Shown here piece by piece: positions 24,862-34,804 of a stretch of 64,000 nt of DNA (the first letter of the stretch is position 1; every line of letters begins with the position of its first letter). The position numbers and the translations under genes were made by a program. The DNA lies in the NCBI RefSeq assembly GCF_000189415.1, contig NC_015144.1, positions 1,784,001 to 1,848,000 of the forward strand, given 5' to 3'. This DNA is from Weeksella virosa DSM 16922. GTDB taxonomy: Bacteria; Bacteroidota; Bacteroidia; Flavobacteriales; Weeksellaceae. The notes under the pieces were generated by a model, which was not told the origin of the DNA, did not search any database, and saw nothing but the letters and a program-made list of their open reading frames with translations.

Positions 24862-25887
24862 TTATTTATCCGTTTGCTTCTTATTACTTACAAGGGAGAA
24901 AATAATTGATCCTACCAAAACAGTAGCTATAATGCCTAAAGAAATTATAGAGTCGAAATGGTAGAAGGGCATGATGAGCATTTTAACGCCAATAAAAGTT
25001 AGAATAATCGCTAACCCAAAATGGAGTTTATTGAATTTGTCCATCGAATTTGCCAAAAGGAAATACATAGAACGTAAGCCTAAAATAGCAAAAATATTAG
25101 AAGTATAAAGGATGAAAGGATCATCCGGAGCAACAGCAAAAATTGCCGGAATACTATCTACAGCAAAAACCAAATCAGTAATTTCTATCACCATCAAAGC
25201 AACAAAAAGTGGTGTTGCCATACGAACTCCATTTTGCATTGTAAAAAACTTTCCGCCGTCGATTTCATTCGTTACTTTGAAGAATTTATGTACTAACCGA
25301 ACGCCCCAATTCTTGCTCAAGTCTTGGTTTTCATCTTCGTGATCAGATGACCAAGATTTTACGCCTGCAAGAATCAAAAAGAAACCAAAAAACGTAAGGA
25401 TAATATTTACTTCTCGGGTTTCACCAAACATAGGAATATTTATGTAAGTATGCTTGATGATTTCTACACCTGCAAAAATAAAAATTGCACGGAAAAATAA
25501 AGCACCTAAAATTCCCCAAAATAAAACTTCATGCTGGTATTGTTTCGGAATTTTGAAAAAGGTAAATACCAAAACAAAAACAAAGAGATTGTCAACAGAT
25601 AGTGCTTTTTCTATCCAATAAGCCGCTTGGTATTGGGAGAACTTTTCGATAGCAAAAGCATGACCGTCATCTGCCCGAAAAACAAAATAAATGATAGCAC
25701 TGAAAATCATAGAAAGAGCAATCCATAAAATCGTCCAATTGAGCGCTTCTTTGTTGCTAATTTCATGAGGGTTTTTGTTAAAAACTCCTAAATCTAGCAA
25801 AAGCATAATAATTACCGTAATTCCGAAACCAATTATTAATCCTGGATGATTAAACATGTTGTCTTGTACGACACTGAAAATATTCAT
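24862..25887 (-). CDS. TerC/Alx-family integral membrane protein
   Basis: The protein is a multi-pass inner-membrane protein (about eight to nine helices) of the TerC family. It has ALNWTILWIALS, the conserved AYWIEKALSVDNLFVFVLVF motif with acidic residues in the membrane, and the matching second half VIEITDLVFAVDSIPAIFAV. Family members export metals, especially manganese, or support secreted metalloenzymes. The reading frame opens at 25914, but MNIFSVVQDNMF at 25887 fits the family start. It is divergent from nagZ. I see no yybP-ykoY-type riboswitch in the short leader. Confidence 0.88.
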   Translation of the reverse strand: MNIFSVVQDNMFNHPGLIIGFGITVIIMLLLDLGVFNKNPHEISNKEALNWTILWIALSMIFSAIIYFVFRADDGHAFAIEKFSQYQAAYWIEKALSVDNLFVFVLVFTFFKIPKQYQHEVLFWGILGALFFRAIFIFAGVEIIKHTYINIPMFGETREVNIILTFFGFFLILAGVKSWSSDHEDENQDLSKNWGVRLVHKFFKVTNEIDGGKFFTMQNGVRMATPLFVALMVIEITDLVFAVDSIPAIFAVAPDDPFILYTSNIFAILGLRSMYFLLANSMDKFNKLHFGLAIILTFIGVKMLIMPFYHFDSIISLGIIATVLVGSIIFSLVSNKKQTDK

Positions 25888-25986
25888 TTCAACTTTAATT
25901 TTTTTCTCATGCAATTTTACGGTATTTTTAGCACTTAAAACTGCAAAGAGTGGTTAATTTTAGAACATAAAATATTCTATTAAGAT

Positions 25987-27693
25987 ATGAAGAATTTTAT
26001 CATAGTCACTATCACTGGTTTATTATTTACAATATCGGTCAATGCTCAACGAAAACACCCACTGTATATGGATACCGTTCAACTGAAATGGGTAAATGAT
26101 ACATATGATAAAATGAGCATGGATGAGCGCGTAGGGCAGCTTTTTATGGTAGCTGCTTTCTCTAATAGAGATGCAGAACATGAAGCGGAAATAGAAAAAT
26201 TGGTACGCGAAGAAAAAATTGGTGGCTTGATTTTCATGCAAGATCAGGCGGCTCGCCAAATCGAGCTTACAAATCGTTACCAAAAAATATCGAAAATTCC
26301 TTTGCTCATTGGGATGGATGCAGAATGGGGTTTGGCACAAAGGTTAAAAGACGTGAAGCGATTTCCATGGAATATTACTCTGGGTGCTTTGCGTAGAAAT
26401 ATTTTGGTCTATAACGTCGGGAAAAGTATTGCAGACCAAGCAAATCGAATGGGAGTGAAGTTTGATTTTGCTCCTTCAGTAGATGTAAATGTAAACCCAA
26501 ACAACCCTATCATTGGGAATCGCTCTTTTGGTTCCGATCCAGAAAATGTTTGGCTGAAAGGAGAGGCTCTAATGCGTGGCTTACAAAAAAACAACGTTCT
26601 TTCTTCGGCTAAACATTTCCCTGGACACGGTGATACGGATCAAGACTCTCATAAAACCTTACCAATCATCCATGCTAGCAAAGAAGAGTTGGAGAAATAT
26701 CACATTAGGCCGTTCATGAAAATGATTCGCAGTTCTGTTCCCAGCATTATGGTGTCTCATCTCGATGTTCCTGCGTTAGACAGTTCTGGTGTGCCTGCCA
26801 CATTGTCGTCAAAAATTATTACCGATTATCTAAAAGGAACCTTAAAATTCAGGGGAATAATTATAACTGATGCACTCAATATGGAAGGAGTGACAAAAGG
26901 ACGTTCTGCAGGTGAAATAGATTATTTGGCTTTCAAAGCAGGAAATGATATACTTTTATTTTCTCAAAAAGTGAAAGATGGAAGAGCAAAAATCCTTGAG
27001 GGATTAACCAATGGTAGTATTCCACAAGCACGACTAGAAGAAAGTGTGAAAAAAATTCTTTTGGCAAAATATAAGGTTGGTTTGACGAAATTCGAGCCGA
27101 TTGATACTACAAATGTTTTAGAGGACCTTAATAAAAAAGAATACGCAGATTTAACTAGAAATATTTTCGAAGAAGCAACAACCTTGCTCAAAAACCAAGA
27201 AAATGTTTTGCCAATTGATGCCAAAAAACAACCGAGAATTGCTTTTGTTCCTTTAGAAAGAAAAGATTATCATCCATTCTTTCAGTGTTTGAATACTTTT
27301 TCTAAGGTAGATTTGGTCGAAATAGAAAGCGTGAAAGAATTATCAAAACTAAAAAAATATGACTATGTAATTATTGGAGCCTTCATGTCTGATGAAAACG
27401 TTTATCAACCTTATACTTTATCCAAAACATCGAAAGATATTCTAACGAAATTACCAGCAAACAAAAAATATTTCTTTTCATTGTTTACAAGCCCTTATGG
27501 TCTGAAGGATTTAGATGTAAGTAAAATAGATGCACTTTTGGTTCAATATCAAAATACTCTAGATGCACAAGAAGCTTCTGCAAAAGCTATTTTCGGAGAA
27601 ATTGTCCCCAACGGTGTGCTGCCGGTTGATGTTAATTCTCAATGGAAAGCCGGAGATGGTATTCTACAATTGGATTATGTAGAATTTGAGTAA
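25987..27693 (+). CDS. nagZ: Exported glycoside hydrolase family 3 (NagZ-type beta-N-acetylglucosaminidase)
   Basis: The protein has a signal peptide (residues 1-20, ending VNAQ) and a GH3 barrel with VGQLFMVAAFSN, IPLLIGMDAEWGL, the FDFAPSVDVNVNP stretch, and the NagZ-defining AKHFPGHGDTDQDSH loop carrying the His-Asp acid/base pair. The nucleophile Asp lies in GIIITDALNMEG. It would release GlcNAc from peptidoglycan fragments, here in the periplasm. The enzyme has a C-terminal half-domain (568 residues in all) but no fused beta-lactamase-like serine hydrolase, unlike many Bacteroidota NagZ proteins of about 1,000 residues. namZ, an exo-muramidase gene, is encoded 6 kb downstream. Confidence 0.85.
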   Translation: MKNFIIVTITGLLFTISVNAQRKHPLYMDTVQLKWVNDTYDKMSMDERVGQLFMVAAFSNRDAEHEAEIEKLVREEKIGGLIFMQDQAARQIELTNRYQKISKIPLLIGMDAEWGLAQRLKDVKRFPWNITLGALRRNILVYNVGKSIADQANRMGVKFDFAPSVDVNVNPNNPIIGNRSFGSDPENVWLKGEALMRGLQKNNVLSSAKHFPGHGDTDQDSHKTLPIIHASKEELEKYHIRPFMKMIRSSVPSIMVSHLDVPALDSSGVPATLSSKIITDYLKGTLKFRGIIITDALNMEGVTKGRSAGEIDYLAFKAGNDILLFSQKVKDGRAKILEGLTNGSIPQARLEESVKKILLAKYKVGLTKFEPIDTTNVLEDLNKKEYADLTRNIFEEATTLLKNQENVLPIDAKKQPRIAFVPLERKDYHPFFQCLNTFSKVDLVEIESVKELSKLKKYDYVIIGAFMSDENVYQPYTLSKTSKDILTKLPANKKYFFSLFTSPYGLKDLDVSKIDALLVQYQNTLDAQEASAKAIFGEIVPNGVLPVDVNSQWKAGDGILQLDYVEFE

Positions 27694-27766
27694 TGAAATA
27701 GAGGTACTAATAATAACGTCACCTTTAGATAAAAGCAAAAAGAGTATAAAATAGTACATTTGGAAT

Positions 27767-28900
27767 ATGAAAATAGGAATTGTGTGTTACCCAACCTACG
27801 GAGGAAGTGGAATAGTTGCCACAGAGTTGGGAATGGATTTGGCAGAAAAAGGTCATGAAGTTCATTTTTTTAGCCTCAATGTTCCTGCTCGATTAAATAT
27901 CAAATTGCCTAACATTTTTTTTCATCGAATCCATGTAGAAACTTATCCACTATTTCAATACCAGCCCTATGACTTGGCTTTAAGTACTATATTATACGAG
28001 AAGATTTTGCAATACCAGATAGATTTGGTGCATGTGCATTATGCAATACCTCATGCGTATGCAGCGTATTTTACCAAAAAAATGCTGGAAAGCAAAAACT
28101 ATAAATTACCTATTATTACCACCTTACACGGTACTGATATTACATTGGTAGGCAAGCATCCGGTGTACAAAACAGCTGTTGAATTTTCGATCAATGAATC
28201 GGATATTGTGACATCGGTCTCAGAAAGTTTAAAACAAGAAACCTTAGCTGCTTTTGAGATTACAAATCAAATAATAGTAGTGCCTAATTTTATCGATAAT
28301 GAACAATTTTTACCAGAGAAATGTGTGTGTTGCCGTGATCATTTTGCAGAACCCAATGAGAAAATAATCCTTCACGTATCCAATCTAAGAAAAGTAAAAA
28401 GAATCCAAGATGTCATTGATACGTTTTATTTGATACAACAAAAAATTCCGGCGAAACTCATTATCGCCGGAGAAGGACCTGAGTGGGAATTGGCCGATAC
28501 AATGATCCAGGAGTATGGAATAGAAAATAAAGTAAAAAGCCTGGGAATGGTTAGTGATCTTGCCGATGTGCTGAAGTCTGCCGATTTGTTTTTATTGCCT
28601 TCTGCGCAAGAAAGTTTTGGTCTTGCAGCCTTGGAAGCAATGGCAGCAAGTGTACCTGTAGTTTCGTCGAATGCTGGTGGAATACCAGAAGTGAATATCG
28701 ATGGCTTAACAGGTTTTGTTTGCCCGATTGGCGATGTAGAACAGATGGCCGAAAAAGCAATTTATCTCTTGTCGAACGAAAAAGAGTTGATGAAATTTAG
28801 CCATGCCGCAAAACATAAAGCGCTTACTTTTGATAAGAAAGCTATACTACCGCAATATGAACAAATTTATTTGAATGCTTTAGAGAAAGCAAATCATTAA
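27767..28900 (+). CDS. bshA: N-acetyl-alpha-D-glucosaminyl L-malate synthase
   Basis: BshA starts bacillithiol synthesis by joining GlcNAc from UDP-GlcNAc to L-malate. The sequence is a GT4 glycosyltransferase with the characteristic BshA opening KIGIVCYPTYGGSGIVATEL, ITTLHGTDITLVG, VPNFIDNEQF, and the nucleotide-sugar site SAQESFGLAALEAMA with E-x7-E. The 377-residue length is typical. bshB and bshC are not in the window. A possible -7 box TACATTTG (27755-27762) ends 4 nt before the ATG. Confidence 0.92.
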   Translation: MKIGIVCYPTYGGSGIVATELGMDLAEKGHEVHFFSLNVPARLNIKLPNIFFHRIHVETYPLFQYQPYDLALSTILYEKILQYQIDLVHVHYAIPHAYAAYFTKKMLESKNYKLPIITTLHGTDITLVGKHPVYKTAVEFSINESDIVTSVSESLKQETLAAFEITNQIIVVPNFIDNEQFLPEKCVCCRDHFAEPNEKIILHVSNLRKVKRIQDVIDTFYLIQQKIPAKLIIAGEGPEWELADTMIQEYGIENKVKSLGMVSDLADVLKSADLFLLPSAQESFGLAALEAMAASVPVVSSNAGGIPEVNIDGLTGFVCPIGDVEQMAEKAIYLLSNEKELMKFSHAAKHKALTFDKKAILPQYEQIYLNALEKANH

Positions 28901-28923
28901 TTTGAGTTATTTTAGGGTAAGAG

Positions 28924-28983
28924 AAGAAATAAAGTAAAAAAGTTCGATAGACTTATCTATCGAACTTTTTTACTTTATTTCTT
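28924..28983. terminator. Perfect 28-bp hairpin shared by bshA and the converging hydroxylase gene
   Basis: Arms at 28924-28951 and 28956-28983 are fully complementary, base by base, with a 4-nt CTTA loop. The core GTTCGATAGA is flanked by A/T blocks, giving T-rich ends in both directions. It fills the gap between the two stop codons (28900 and 28998) and should stop transcription from both sides. Confidence 0.9.
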
Positions 28984-28997
28984 AAATTCATTTGATG

Positions 28998-30755
28998 TTA
29001 AATAGTTTCCTTTTCGAAAATAAGATCCAAGCCATCTGTAATCAAATGTTTAATTTTAGGATGATTGTGCTGATAGTTTTCTAGATAAGTAGTTGCATAA
29101 CTCAACAACTCTTCATCATCTTCTAGATGTGCCAATTCTGTGATTTCTACCATAAGTAACCAATCATTTTCGTGATGCTCATTAATTTCTTTTGCGATTT
29201 TGTGTAAATCTATATTATCGGTAGGATGCTCTCTATACTTGCGAACTTGCTGATAAAGTTGCTCCAAGGCCAAGCGTTTTTCATTCTTCTTCGCTTTGAT
29301 GGTTTTACTACTCGGCACATGAGAAATCAAATCAAAACTTTCATAATCCGCAGGCCCAGAATAAGCAGAAACAACTTCTTTCCCGATTGCTAAATCATAG
29401 ATTCCCCATTCGGGTCTGAAAAGAATTTGATCTTTATACCGAACCGTACAATTCTTAAAGGAAATCAAAATTATTTTTCCCATCACATCGCGTCTTCCAG
29501 TAATAATTTCACCTTCGATTAGAAGACCGCCTTCAAACTCCAAATGTGTTGTTTTTCCCTCGTACAAATCATAAGCCGCCAAATCTTTCGGGCTCATATC
29601 TTCGATCGCTAGATTAATGCCTCTAAGCTTACCTACAGCAGATCCAAAACCATCTTTATGAAAAGAAGTTCCATGGTTTATCAATTCTTTATTTCGGTAG
29701 GATAAAGCTGTAGGACCAGTTGTTTGATAATATATCGGACGACCTTTGTCGCTAATCACATTGGTGAAAACACCAGAAATCTGAATCCCTGTAGACAATT
29801 CAATTGTACCTAACGACTTAGATTCTATCAATTTCTCTAATCCACTTAATCCACCAGTTCGGATAGCCATTGTATTGGCAAATTCTTCTAGAACTACACT
29901 AAGATGGGCAAAGTCGGGTGTTACATATAGTTGAGGTTGAGGTTTGGTAATATCAAAACCTTGATAAGCTGCCGAAAGGTCATACGGTATTTTTTTCACT
30001 TCGTCTCGCATACACCAAGCAGATTCTCCGATAGAAGATAAAAGACCAGCTCCGTAGATTTTTGGTTTGTCGAGTTCGCCAATCAAACCATATTCTACCG
30101 TCCACCAATGTAGGTTACGGATAAGAGCCATCTCAGACGGTTCTACATTTTTTGCCTGCAACTCATCTACTTTTTTTCTTGCTCTGCTCAACTCTTCTTG
30201 TGGTGTGCCTTCTGCTTCTTCTAGAATTGATAATTCTCTTATAGCTTCGTATATTTCATAATCATGTGCAGACGAGATTGCTTTGCACCCTATTTCTCCA
30301 AATCGGCGTAAATATTCTGCATATTCCGGATTTGCAATAATCGGAGCATGACCAGCACCTTCGTGTATGATGTCGGGGGCAGGAGTGTATTCTATGTTCT
30401 CTAATTGTCTTATATCCGAAGCGATAACTAAAACATGGTACGCCTGAAACTCCATAAAAGCATTCGGGGGTATAAAACCATCAACGGCAACAGCAGCCCA
30501 ACCAATTTCTTTCAAAATTCGATTCATCCCATACATATTCGGAATTTTGTCGATTTCTAAACCTGTTTTTTCTAAACCATCTACATAAGTATGATGCGCA
30601 ACTCGAGAAAGATAATCTACATTTTTACGCATTACATAGCGCCAAACAGCTTGATTGATAGGAGAATACTCTTCATAATTTTGAGGTTTTATAAATTGTT
30701 TCAGGTGTGGTGGTAAACGATCAATCAAGGGATTCGATTCATATTGTGCTTCCAT
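28998..30755 (-). CDS. Aromatic amino acid hydroxylase (phenylalanine 4-monooxygenase type), long form
   Basis: The N-terminal half is a biopterin-dependent aromatic amino acid hydroxylase. Iron ligands are H131 and H136 (IIHEGAGHAP) and E221 (WWTVEYGLIGE). Other typical segments are FIPPNAFMEFQAYHVL and the substrate-pocket YVTPDFAHL. The reaction would be Phe to Tyr using tetrahydropterin and O2. At 585 residues it is about twice the size of bacterial PhhA (near 270). The extra C-terminal half includes a beta-rich region (GGLLIEGEIITGRRDVMG) and a helical end, with no obvious catalytic motif. Long forms are known in Flavobacteriia. The partner PhhB is not seen nearby. Confidence 0.88.
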   Translation of the reverse strand: MEAQYESNPLIDRLPPHLKQFIKPQNYEEYSPINQAVWRYVMRKNVDYLSRVAHHTYVDGLEKTGLEIDKIPNMYGMNRILKEIGWAAVAVDGFIPPNAFMEFQAYHVLVIASDIRQLENIEYTPAPDIIHEGAGHAPIIANPEYAEYLRRFGEIGCKAISSAHDYEIYEAIRELSILEEAEGTPQEELSRARKKVDELQAKNVEPSEMALIRNLHWWTVEYGLIGELDKPKIYGAGLLSSIGESAWCMRDEVKKIPYDLSAAYQGFDITKPQPQLYVTPDFAHLSVVLEEFANTMAIRTGGLSGLEKLIESKSLGTIELSTGIQISGVFTNVISDKGRPIYYQTTGPTALSYRNKELINHGTSFHKDGFGSAVGKLRGINLAIEDMSPKDLAAYDLYEGKTTHLEFEGGLLIEGEIITGRRDVMGKIILISFKNCTVRYKDQILFRPEWGIYDLAIGKEVVSAYSGPADYESFDLISHVPSSKTIKAKKNEKRLALEQLYQQVRKYREHPTDNIDLHKIAKEINEHHENDWLLMVEITELAHLEDDEELLSYATTYLENYQHNHPKIKHLITDGLDLIFEKETI

Positions 30756-31012
30756 AACTTTCAGTCTTTAATTGCGAATGTTAAAAATAATAAAATTTTT
30801 ATACATTCTATGTCAAAACTACAAGAAAAGTCGTTTGGCACCTGTTTTGTCTTCAGATAATAGCAGAATAAATAGTTATAAGATTGTATTTTTGTATTTT
30901 ATTGGTTTTTAAGGGTTTGTGTTTTGATGAATGCTAAATTTTGTCTTACAGAAATCTCAAAATAATTCTGCACGATTGTATAAACCGACAATTTGTCATT
31001 TTAAGCTTTAAC

Positions 31013-33421
31013 ATGGAAGAAGAAATAGAATTGATTCCTTTAATGAATAAGGAAGAAGAAAATAAATTACAAAAACAAAAATTACCAGATGTTTTACCGA
31101 TTCTGCCGTTGCGCAATACGGTATTATTTCCTGGAGTTGTAGCACCAATTACTGCGGGGAGAGAAAAATCTATCCAACTGTTGGTTGATGCTTTTGAGCG
31201 AGATGGTTTGGTAGGAGTTGTTACGCAAAAAGATGAAAGTATCGAAGATCCCGCTCCCGAAGATTTATATCATGTTGGGACGCTTGCTAAAATCTTGCGA
31301 ATGATAAAATTGTCCGACGGAAATATGACGGTAATTCTGCAAGGAGTAAAAAGTTTTCGGTGCACTAACATCGTAGAAGTGTATCCGTATATTGTGTCGG
31401 AAGTAGAAGGAATAAAAGAAAAGAACCCCAATTCTCGCAATAAAGAGTTCCCGTTAATAATTCAATCAATAAAAGATTTTTCTTTTCGGATTATTAATAA
31501 CAATCCAATGATACCGAAAGAGGCGACCGAAGTAATAAAGAAAATTGAAAGTGGACGTTTTCTTATCAATTTCATAGCATCTAATCTTTCTTTTCCGACC
31601 AAAGTAAAACAAGAACTTTTAGAAGAAACTGATCTCAAAATGCGTGGATTAGAAGTTCTTCGGCATATGAACATCGAATTGCAAAAGCTAGAATTGCGCT
31701 CGAATATCCACAATAAAGTGCATGCTGTAATGGATCAGCAACAGAAAGAGTATTTTCTCAATCAGCAGTTGCGTACCATCCAAGAAGAATTAGGTGGCAA
31801 TACGGCCGAAGAAGAAATAGATGAAATGCGTGCCAAAGCTAAAACTAAAAAATGGACAAAAGAAGTAGAAACACATTTCGATAAAGAACTTGGGCGGCTT
31901 ACTCGCCTCAATCCACAAATGCCCGAACACAATATTCAGCGCAATTACCTCGAATTTTTGTTAGAATTGCCCTGGGATGAATATACCCAAGACCATTTCG
32001 ATTTGAAGAATGCCCAGAAAATTCTCGATCGTGACCATTATGGATTGGACGATGTGAAAAATAGAATTATCGAACATCTGGCTGTATTAAAACTAAAAGG
32101 AGATATGCGTTCGCCAATATTATGTCTATATGGTCCTCCGGGAGTGGGTAAAACTTCCCTTGGGAAATCAATTGCCGAAGCTATCGGCCGGAAATATGTT
32201 CGCATGTCTTTGGGTGGTTTGCACGACGAATCAGAAATCAGAGGACACCGGAAAACGTATATCGGAGCAATGCCAGGTAGAATTATCCAATCGATAAAAA
32301 AAGCAGGATCATCGAACCCGGTTTTTGTTTTAGATGAAATCGATAAAATGTCTATCAGTGCACATGGAGACCCATCATCAGCGATGTTAGAAGTTTTAGA
32401 TCCAGAACAAAACACAAGTTTCTACGATAATTATTTAGAAATTGGGTACGATATTTCTAAAGTATTTTTCGTAGCAACTGCCAATAATATAGGGAATATT
32501 CCTTCGCCTCTGCGCGATAGAATGGAGATGATTAATATCTCTGGGTATACAATCGAAGAAAAAGTAGAAATCGTAAAACGTCACCTTCTTCCAAAACAGA
32601 TAGAAGATCATGGTATGAAAAAAGGAGATGTGGTGTTGAGTGATTCTATTATCGAATATATTATTACCGGTTACACCCGAGAAAGTGGCGTTCGGAATTT
32701 GAATCAAACCATTGCAAAAGTTGTTCGTTATGCTGCAAAAAATATTGCTATGGAACAGCCCTACGAAAAACAAATTACAGAAGATATACTTGCCGAAATT
32801 TTAGGGCCTTCTATCGTTCCAGAGCGGTACGAAAATAACGAAACACCTGGAGTAGTAATTGGTCTGGCATGGACAAGTGTTGGTGGTGATATTTTATTTA
32901 TAGAATCTATTTTATCCAAAGGAAAAGGTGGTTTAACAATTACCGGGAACTTAGGGAATGTGATGAAGGAATCTGCAACCATTGCATTAGAATATATTAA
33001 ATCGCATGCAGAAGAATATGCTATTGACCCGAAAATTTTCGAGCAATACAAAGTGCATATTCACGTGCCAGAAGGTGCAACACCCAAAGATGGGCCTTCT
33101 GCCGGGATTACGATTCTGACCTCTTTGGTTTCCTCTTTCACTCAACGAAAAGTAAAACCTAATTTGGCCATGACCGGCGAAATTACTTTGCGTGGTAAAG
33201 TATTGCCAGTTGGTAGCATAAAAGAAAAAATTCTTGCAGCTAAACGTGCCGATATTAAAGAAATTATCCTGTGCGAAGATAATAGAAAAGACGTACAGGA
33301 AATCAAAAAAGAATATATAAAAGGCCTAAAGTTCCATTACGTTCGTGATATGAAAGAAGTAATCGACCTTGCGCTGATGAAACAAAAAGCAAAGAATGCT
33401 AAAAAATTAACGGTAGAATAA
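31013..33421 (+). CDS. lon: ATP-dependent protease Lon
   Basis: Lon is a cytoplasmic AAA+ protease. The sequence has the N-terminal substrate-binding domain ([19 protein letters not shown]), a coiled-coil region, Walker [10 protein letters not shown], Walker [11 protein letters not shown], sensor and arginine-finger regions, and the protease domain with catalytic Ser in [11 protein letters not shown] and Lys in [16 protein letters not shown]. The reading frame opens at 30941, but the ATG at 31013 ([11 protein letters not shown]) gives the usual acidic N-terminus. A TATTTTTG box lies at 30887-30894. Confidence 0.96.
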   Translation: MEEEIELIPLMNKEEENKLQKQKLPDVLPILPLRNTVLFPGVVAPITAGREKSIQLLVDAFERDGLVGVVTQKDESIEDPAPEDLYHVGTLAKILRMIKLSDGNMTVILQGVKSFRCTNIVEVYPYIVSEVEGIKEKNPNSRNKEFPLIIQSIKDFSFRIINNNPMIPKEATEVIKKIESGRFLINFIASNLSFPTKVKQELLEETDLKMRGLEVLRHMNIELQKLELRSNIHNKVHAVMDQQQKEYFLNQQLRTIQEELGGNTAEEEIDEMRAKAKTKKWTKEVETHFDKELGRLTRLNPQMPEHNIQRNYLEFLLELPWDEYTQDHFDLKNAQKILDRDHYGLDDVKNRIIEHLAVLKLKGDMRSPILCLYGPPGVGKTSLGKSIAEAIGRKYVRMSLGGLHDESEIRGHRKTYIGAMPGRIIQSIKKAGSSNPVFVLDEIDKMSISAHGDPSSAMLEVLDPEQNTSFYDNYLEIGYDISKVFFVATANNIGNIPSPLRDRMEMINISGYTIEEKVEIVKRHLLPKQIEDHGMKKGDVVLSDSIIEYIITGYTRESGVRNLNQTIAKVVRYAAKNIAMEQPYEKQITEDILAEILGPSIVPERYENNETPGVVIGLAWTSVGGDILFIESILSKGKGGLTITGNLGNVMKESATIALEYIKSHAEEYAIDPKIFEQYKVHIHVPEGATPKDGPSAGITILTSLVSSFTQRKVKPNLAMTGEITLRGKVLPVGSIKEKILAAKRADIKEIILCEDNRKDVQEIKKEYIKGLKFHYVRDMKEVIDLALMKQKAKNAKKLTVE

Positions 33422-33447
33422 TTGGATAAAAAAAGAACTAAACAAAC

Positions 33448-33479
33448 AAAAATGTCCGATCTCAAAATCGGACATTTTT
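33448..33479. terminator. Terminator between lon and the converging namZ
   Basis: A perfect 13-bp stem (core TGTCCGAT, arms 33448-33460 and 33467-33479, loop CTCAAA) has A- and T-rich ends. It ends 4 nt before the namZ stop codon. Confidence 0.85.
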
Positions 33480-33482
33480 AGT

Positions 33483-34724
33483 TTAATCTTTATACAGAAG
33501 ATATTTTTGTCTCGTATTTCTAAAATTTTTCAAACCTTCTTCCCAAGTAGCTTTAATCTGTTCTTGCGTCAACCCCTTTTCTATTTGCATGCGTAACGCA
33601 TCCGTCCCAGAAAGCTGATCGATCCAATAATTTTTTCCATTTTTGGTCCAGAAATTAGGTAAAGTGTTTTGTGTGTAAGCACGGATGAGCCAACGTAAAT
33701 CTATTGCATCCAAATATGGTGTTTCGCTAAGATTCTCACCGAAACAAAGTTGATTTTTGAATTTCGGATCCGAAGCACCTTTTCGCGAAATCGGTGTATA
33801 TTGATAAGGCATATTTTTTAGGTAAGGCGAACCATAAACCTGAAATTGCATTTCCGTTCCACGACCCTCGTTTACTTGAGTACCTTCGAATAGACAAGTA
33901 GATGGATAAAGGTTGATTGCACGGTCATTGGGTAAATTCGGCGAGGGTTTCACTGGCAAACTATATCGAGATTGATGAGTATAGTTTTTTAGCGGAATTA
34001 CTGTTAATTTGGCTTTCTGTCGATTATTCAACCAGCCTTCTCCATTAATCATTTGTGCATATTCGCCGATTGTCATTCCATAAACTATGGGTACAGGATG
34101 CATCCCAACAAAGGATCTGAATTTAGGTTGCAAAATCGGGCCATCGATATAATGTGCATTCGGATTCGGGCGATCGAGTACAATTATTTCCTTGTTGTTT
34201 TCCGCCGCCGCTTCCATCACATAGTGCAAAGTAGAAATGTAGGTGTAAAATCTAGCTCCAACATCTTGCATATCAAACACCAAAACATCGATTCCGGATA
34301 ATTGCTCCTTGCTAGGTTTTTTATTCTTTCCATAAAGTGATATAATCGGAATTTGTGTTTTTTCATCTACCGAAGAATTTACCTTAGCGCCCGCATCAGC
34401 TTCGCCTCGGAAACCATGTTCGGGTGAAAAAATTTTCAAAACGTTTATTTTGTTTTTTAATAAAAAATCTACCAAATGCTCATGTTCTTGGTAGGATGAT
34501 GGAGCAGTTTTGATACGCACAATAGAAGTTTGATTGGCAACAACCCCTATGTTTTTATGCTGTAGTAAAGCAATATAAGCTGCACTATTTTCTGCACCAG
34601 TAATAATTTCTAAACCATAATTAGATGGGCTACTGATCGATTTTTCTGTCGTTTTTTGTGCTTTTACACAAAAGCTTGTCGGTAGAAGTAAAGCAATTAA
34701 TGTATATTTGACGAAGTTTTTCAT
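33483..34724 (-). CDS. namZ: Exported DUF1343 exo-beta-N-acetylmuramidase
   Basis: The family, formerly DUF1343 and now NamZ (GH171), cleaves MurNAc from the non-reducing end of peptidoglycan glycans. The signal peptide ends at CVKAQ. The mature part begins GLEIITGAENSAAYIALL and contains KNIGVVANQTSIV, IFSPEHGFRGEADAG, VFDMQDVGARFYTYIST, LDRPNPNAHYIDGP and NEGRGTEMQF, all typical. Together with NagZ it would provide complete trimming of GlcNAc-MurNAc chains in the periplasm. It converges with lon. Confidence 0.88.
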   Translation of the reverse strand: MKNFVKYTLIALLLPTSFCVKAQKTTEKSISSPSNYGLEIITGAENSAAYIALLQHKNIGVVANQTSIVRIKTAPSSYQEHEHLVDFLLKNKINVLKIFSPEHGFRGEADAGAKVNSSVDEKTQIPIISLYGKNKKPSKEQLSGIDVLVFDMQDVGARFYTYISTLHYVMEAAAENNKEIIVLDRPNPNAHYIDGPILQPKFRSFVGMHPVPIVYGMTIGEYAQMINGEGWLNNRQKAKLTVIPLKNYTHQSRYSLPVKPSPNLPNDRAINLYPSTCLFEGTQVNEGRGTEMQFQVYGSPYLKNMPYQYTPISRKGASDPKFKNQLCFGENLSETPYLDAIDLRWLIRAYTQNTLPNFWTKNGKNYWIDQLSGTDALRMQIEKGLTQEQIKATWEEGLKNFRNTRQKYLLYKD

Positions 34725-34804
34725 CTCGATTATAAATATTTTTTCTCGGTTGAAAGATGAAGAATGTACAACCGAATGTTGGATCGTAAAAATAATAAAA
34801 GATA

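Noticed and set aside
24862-25986. Manganese riboswitch (yybP-ykoY type) upstream of the TerC-family gene
   Set aside because: The leader is only about 70-100 nt, AT-rich, and shows no conserved paired core.
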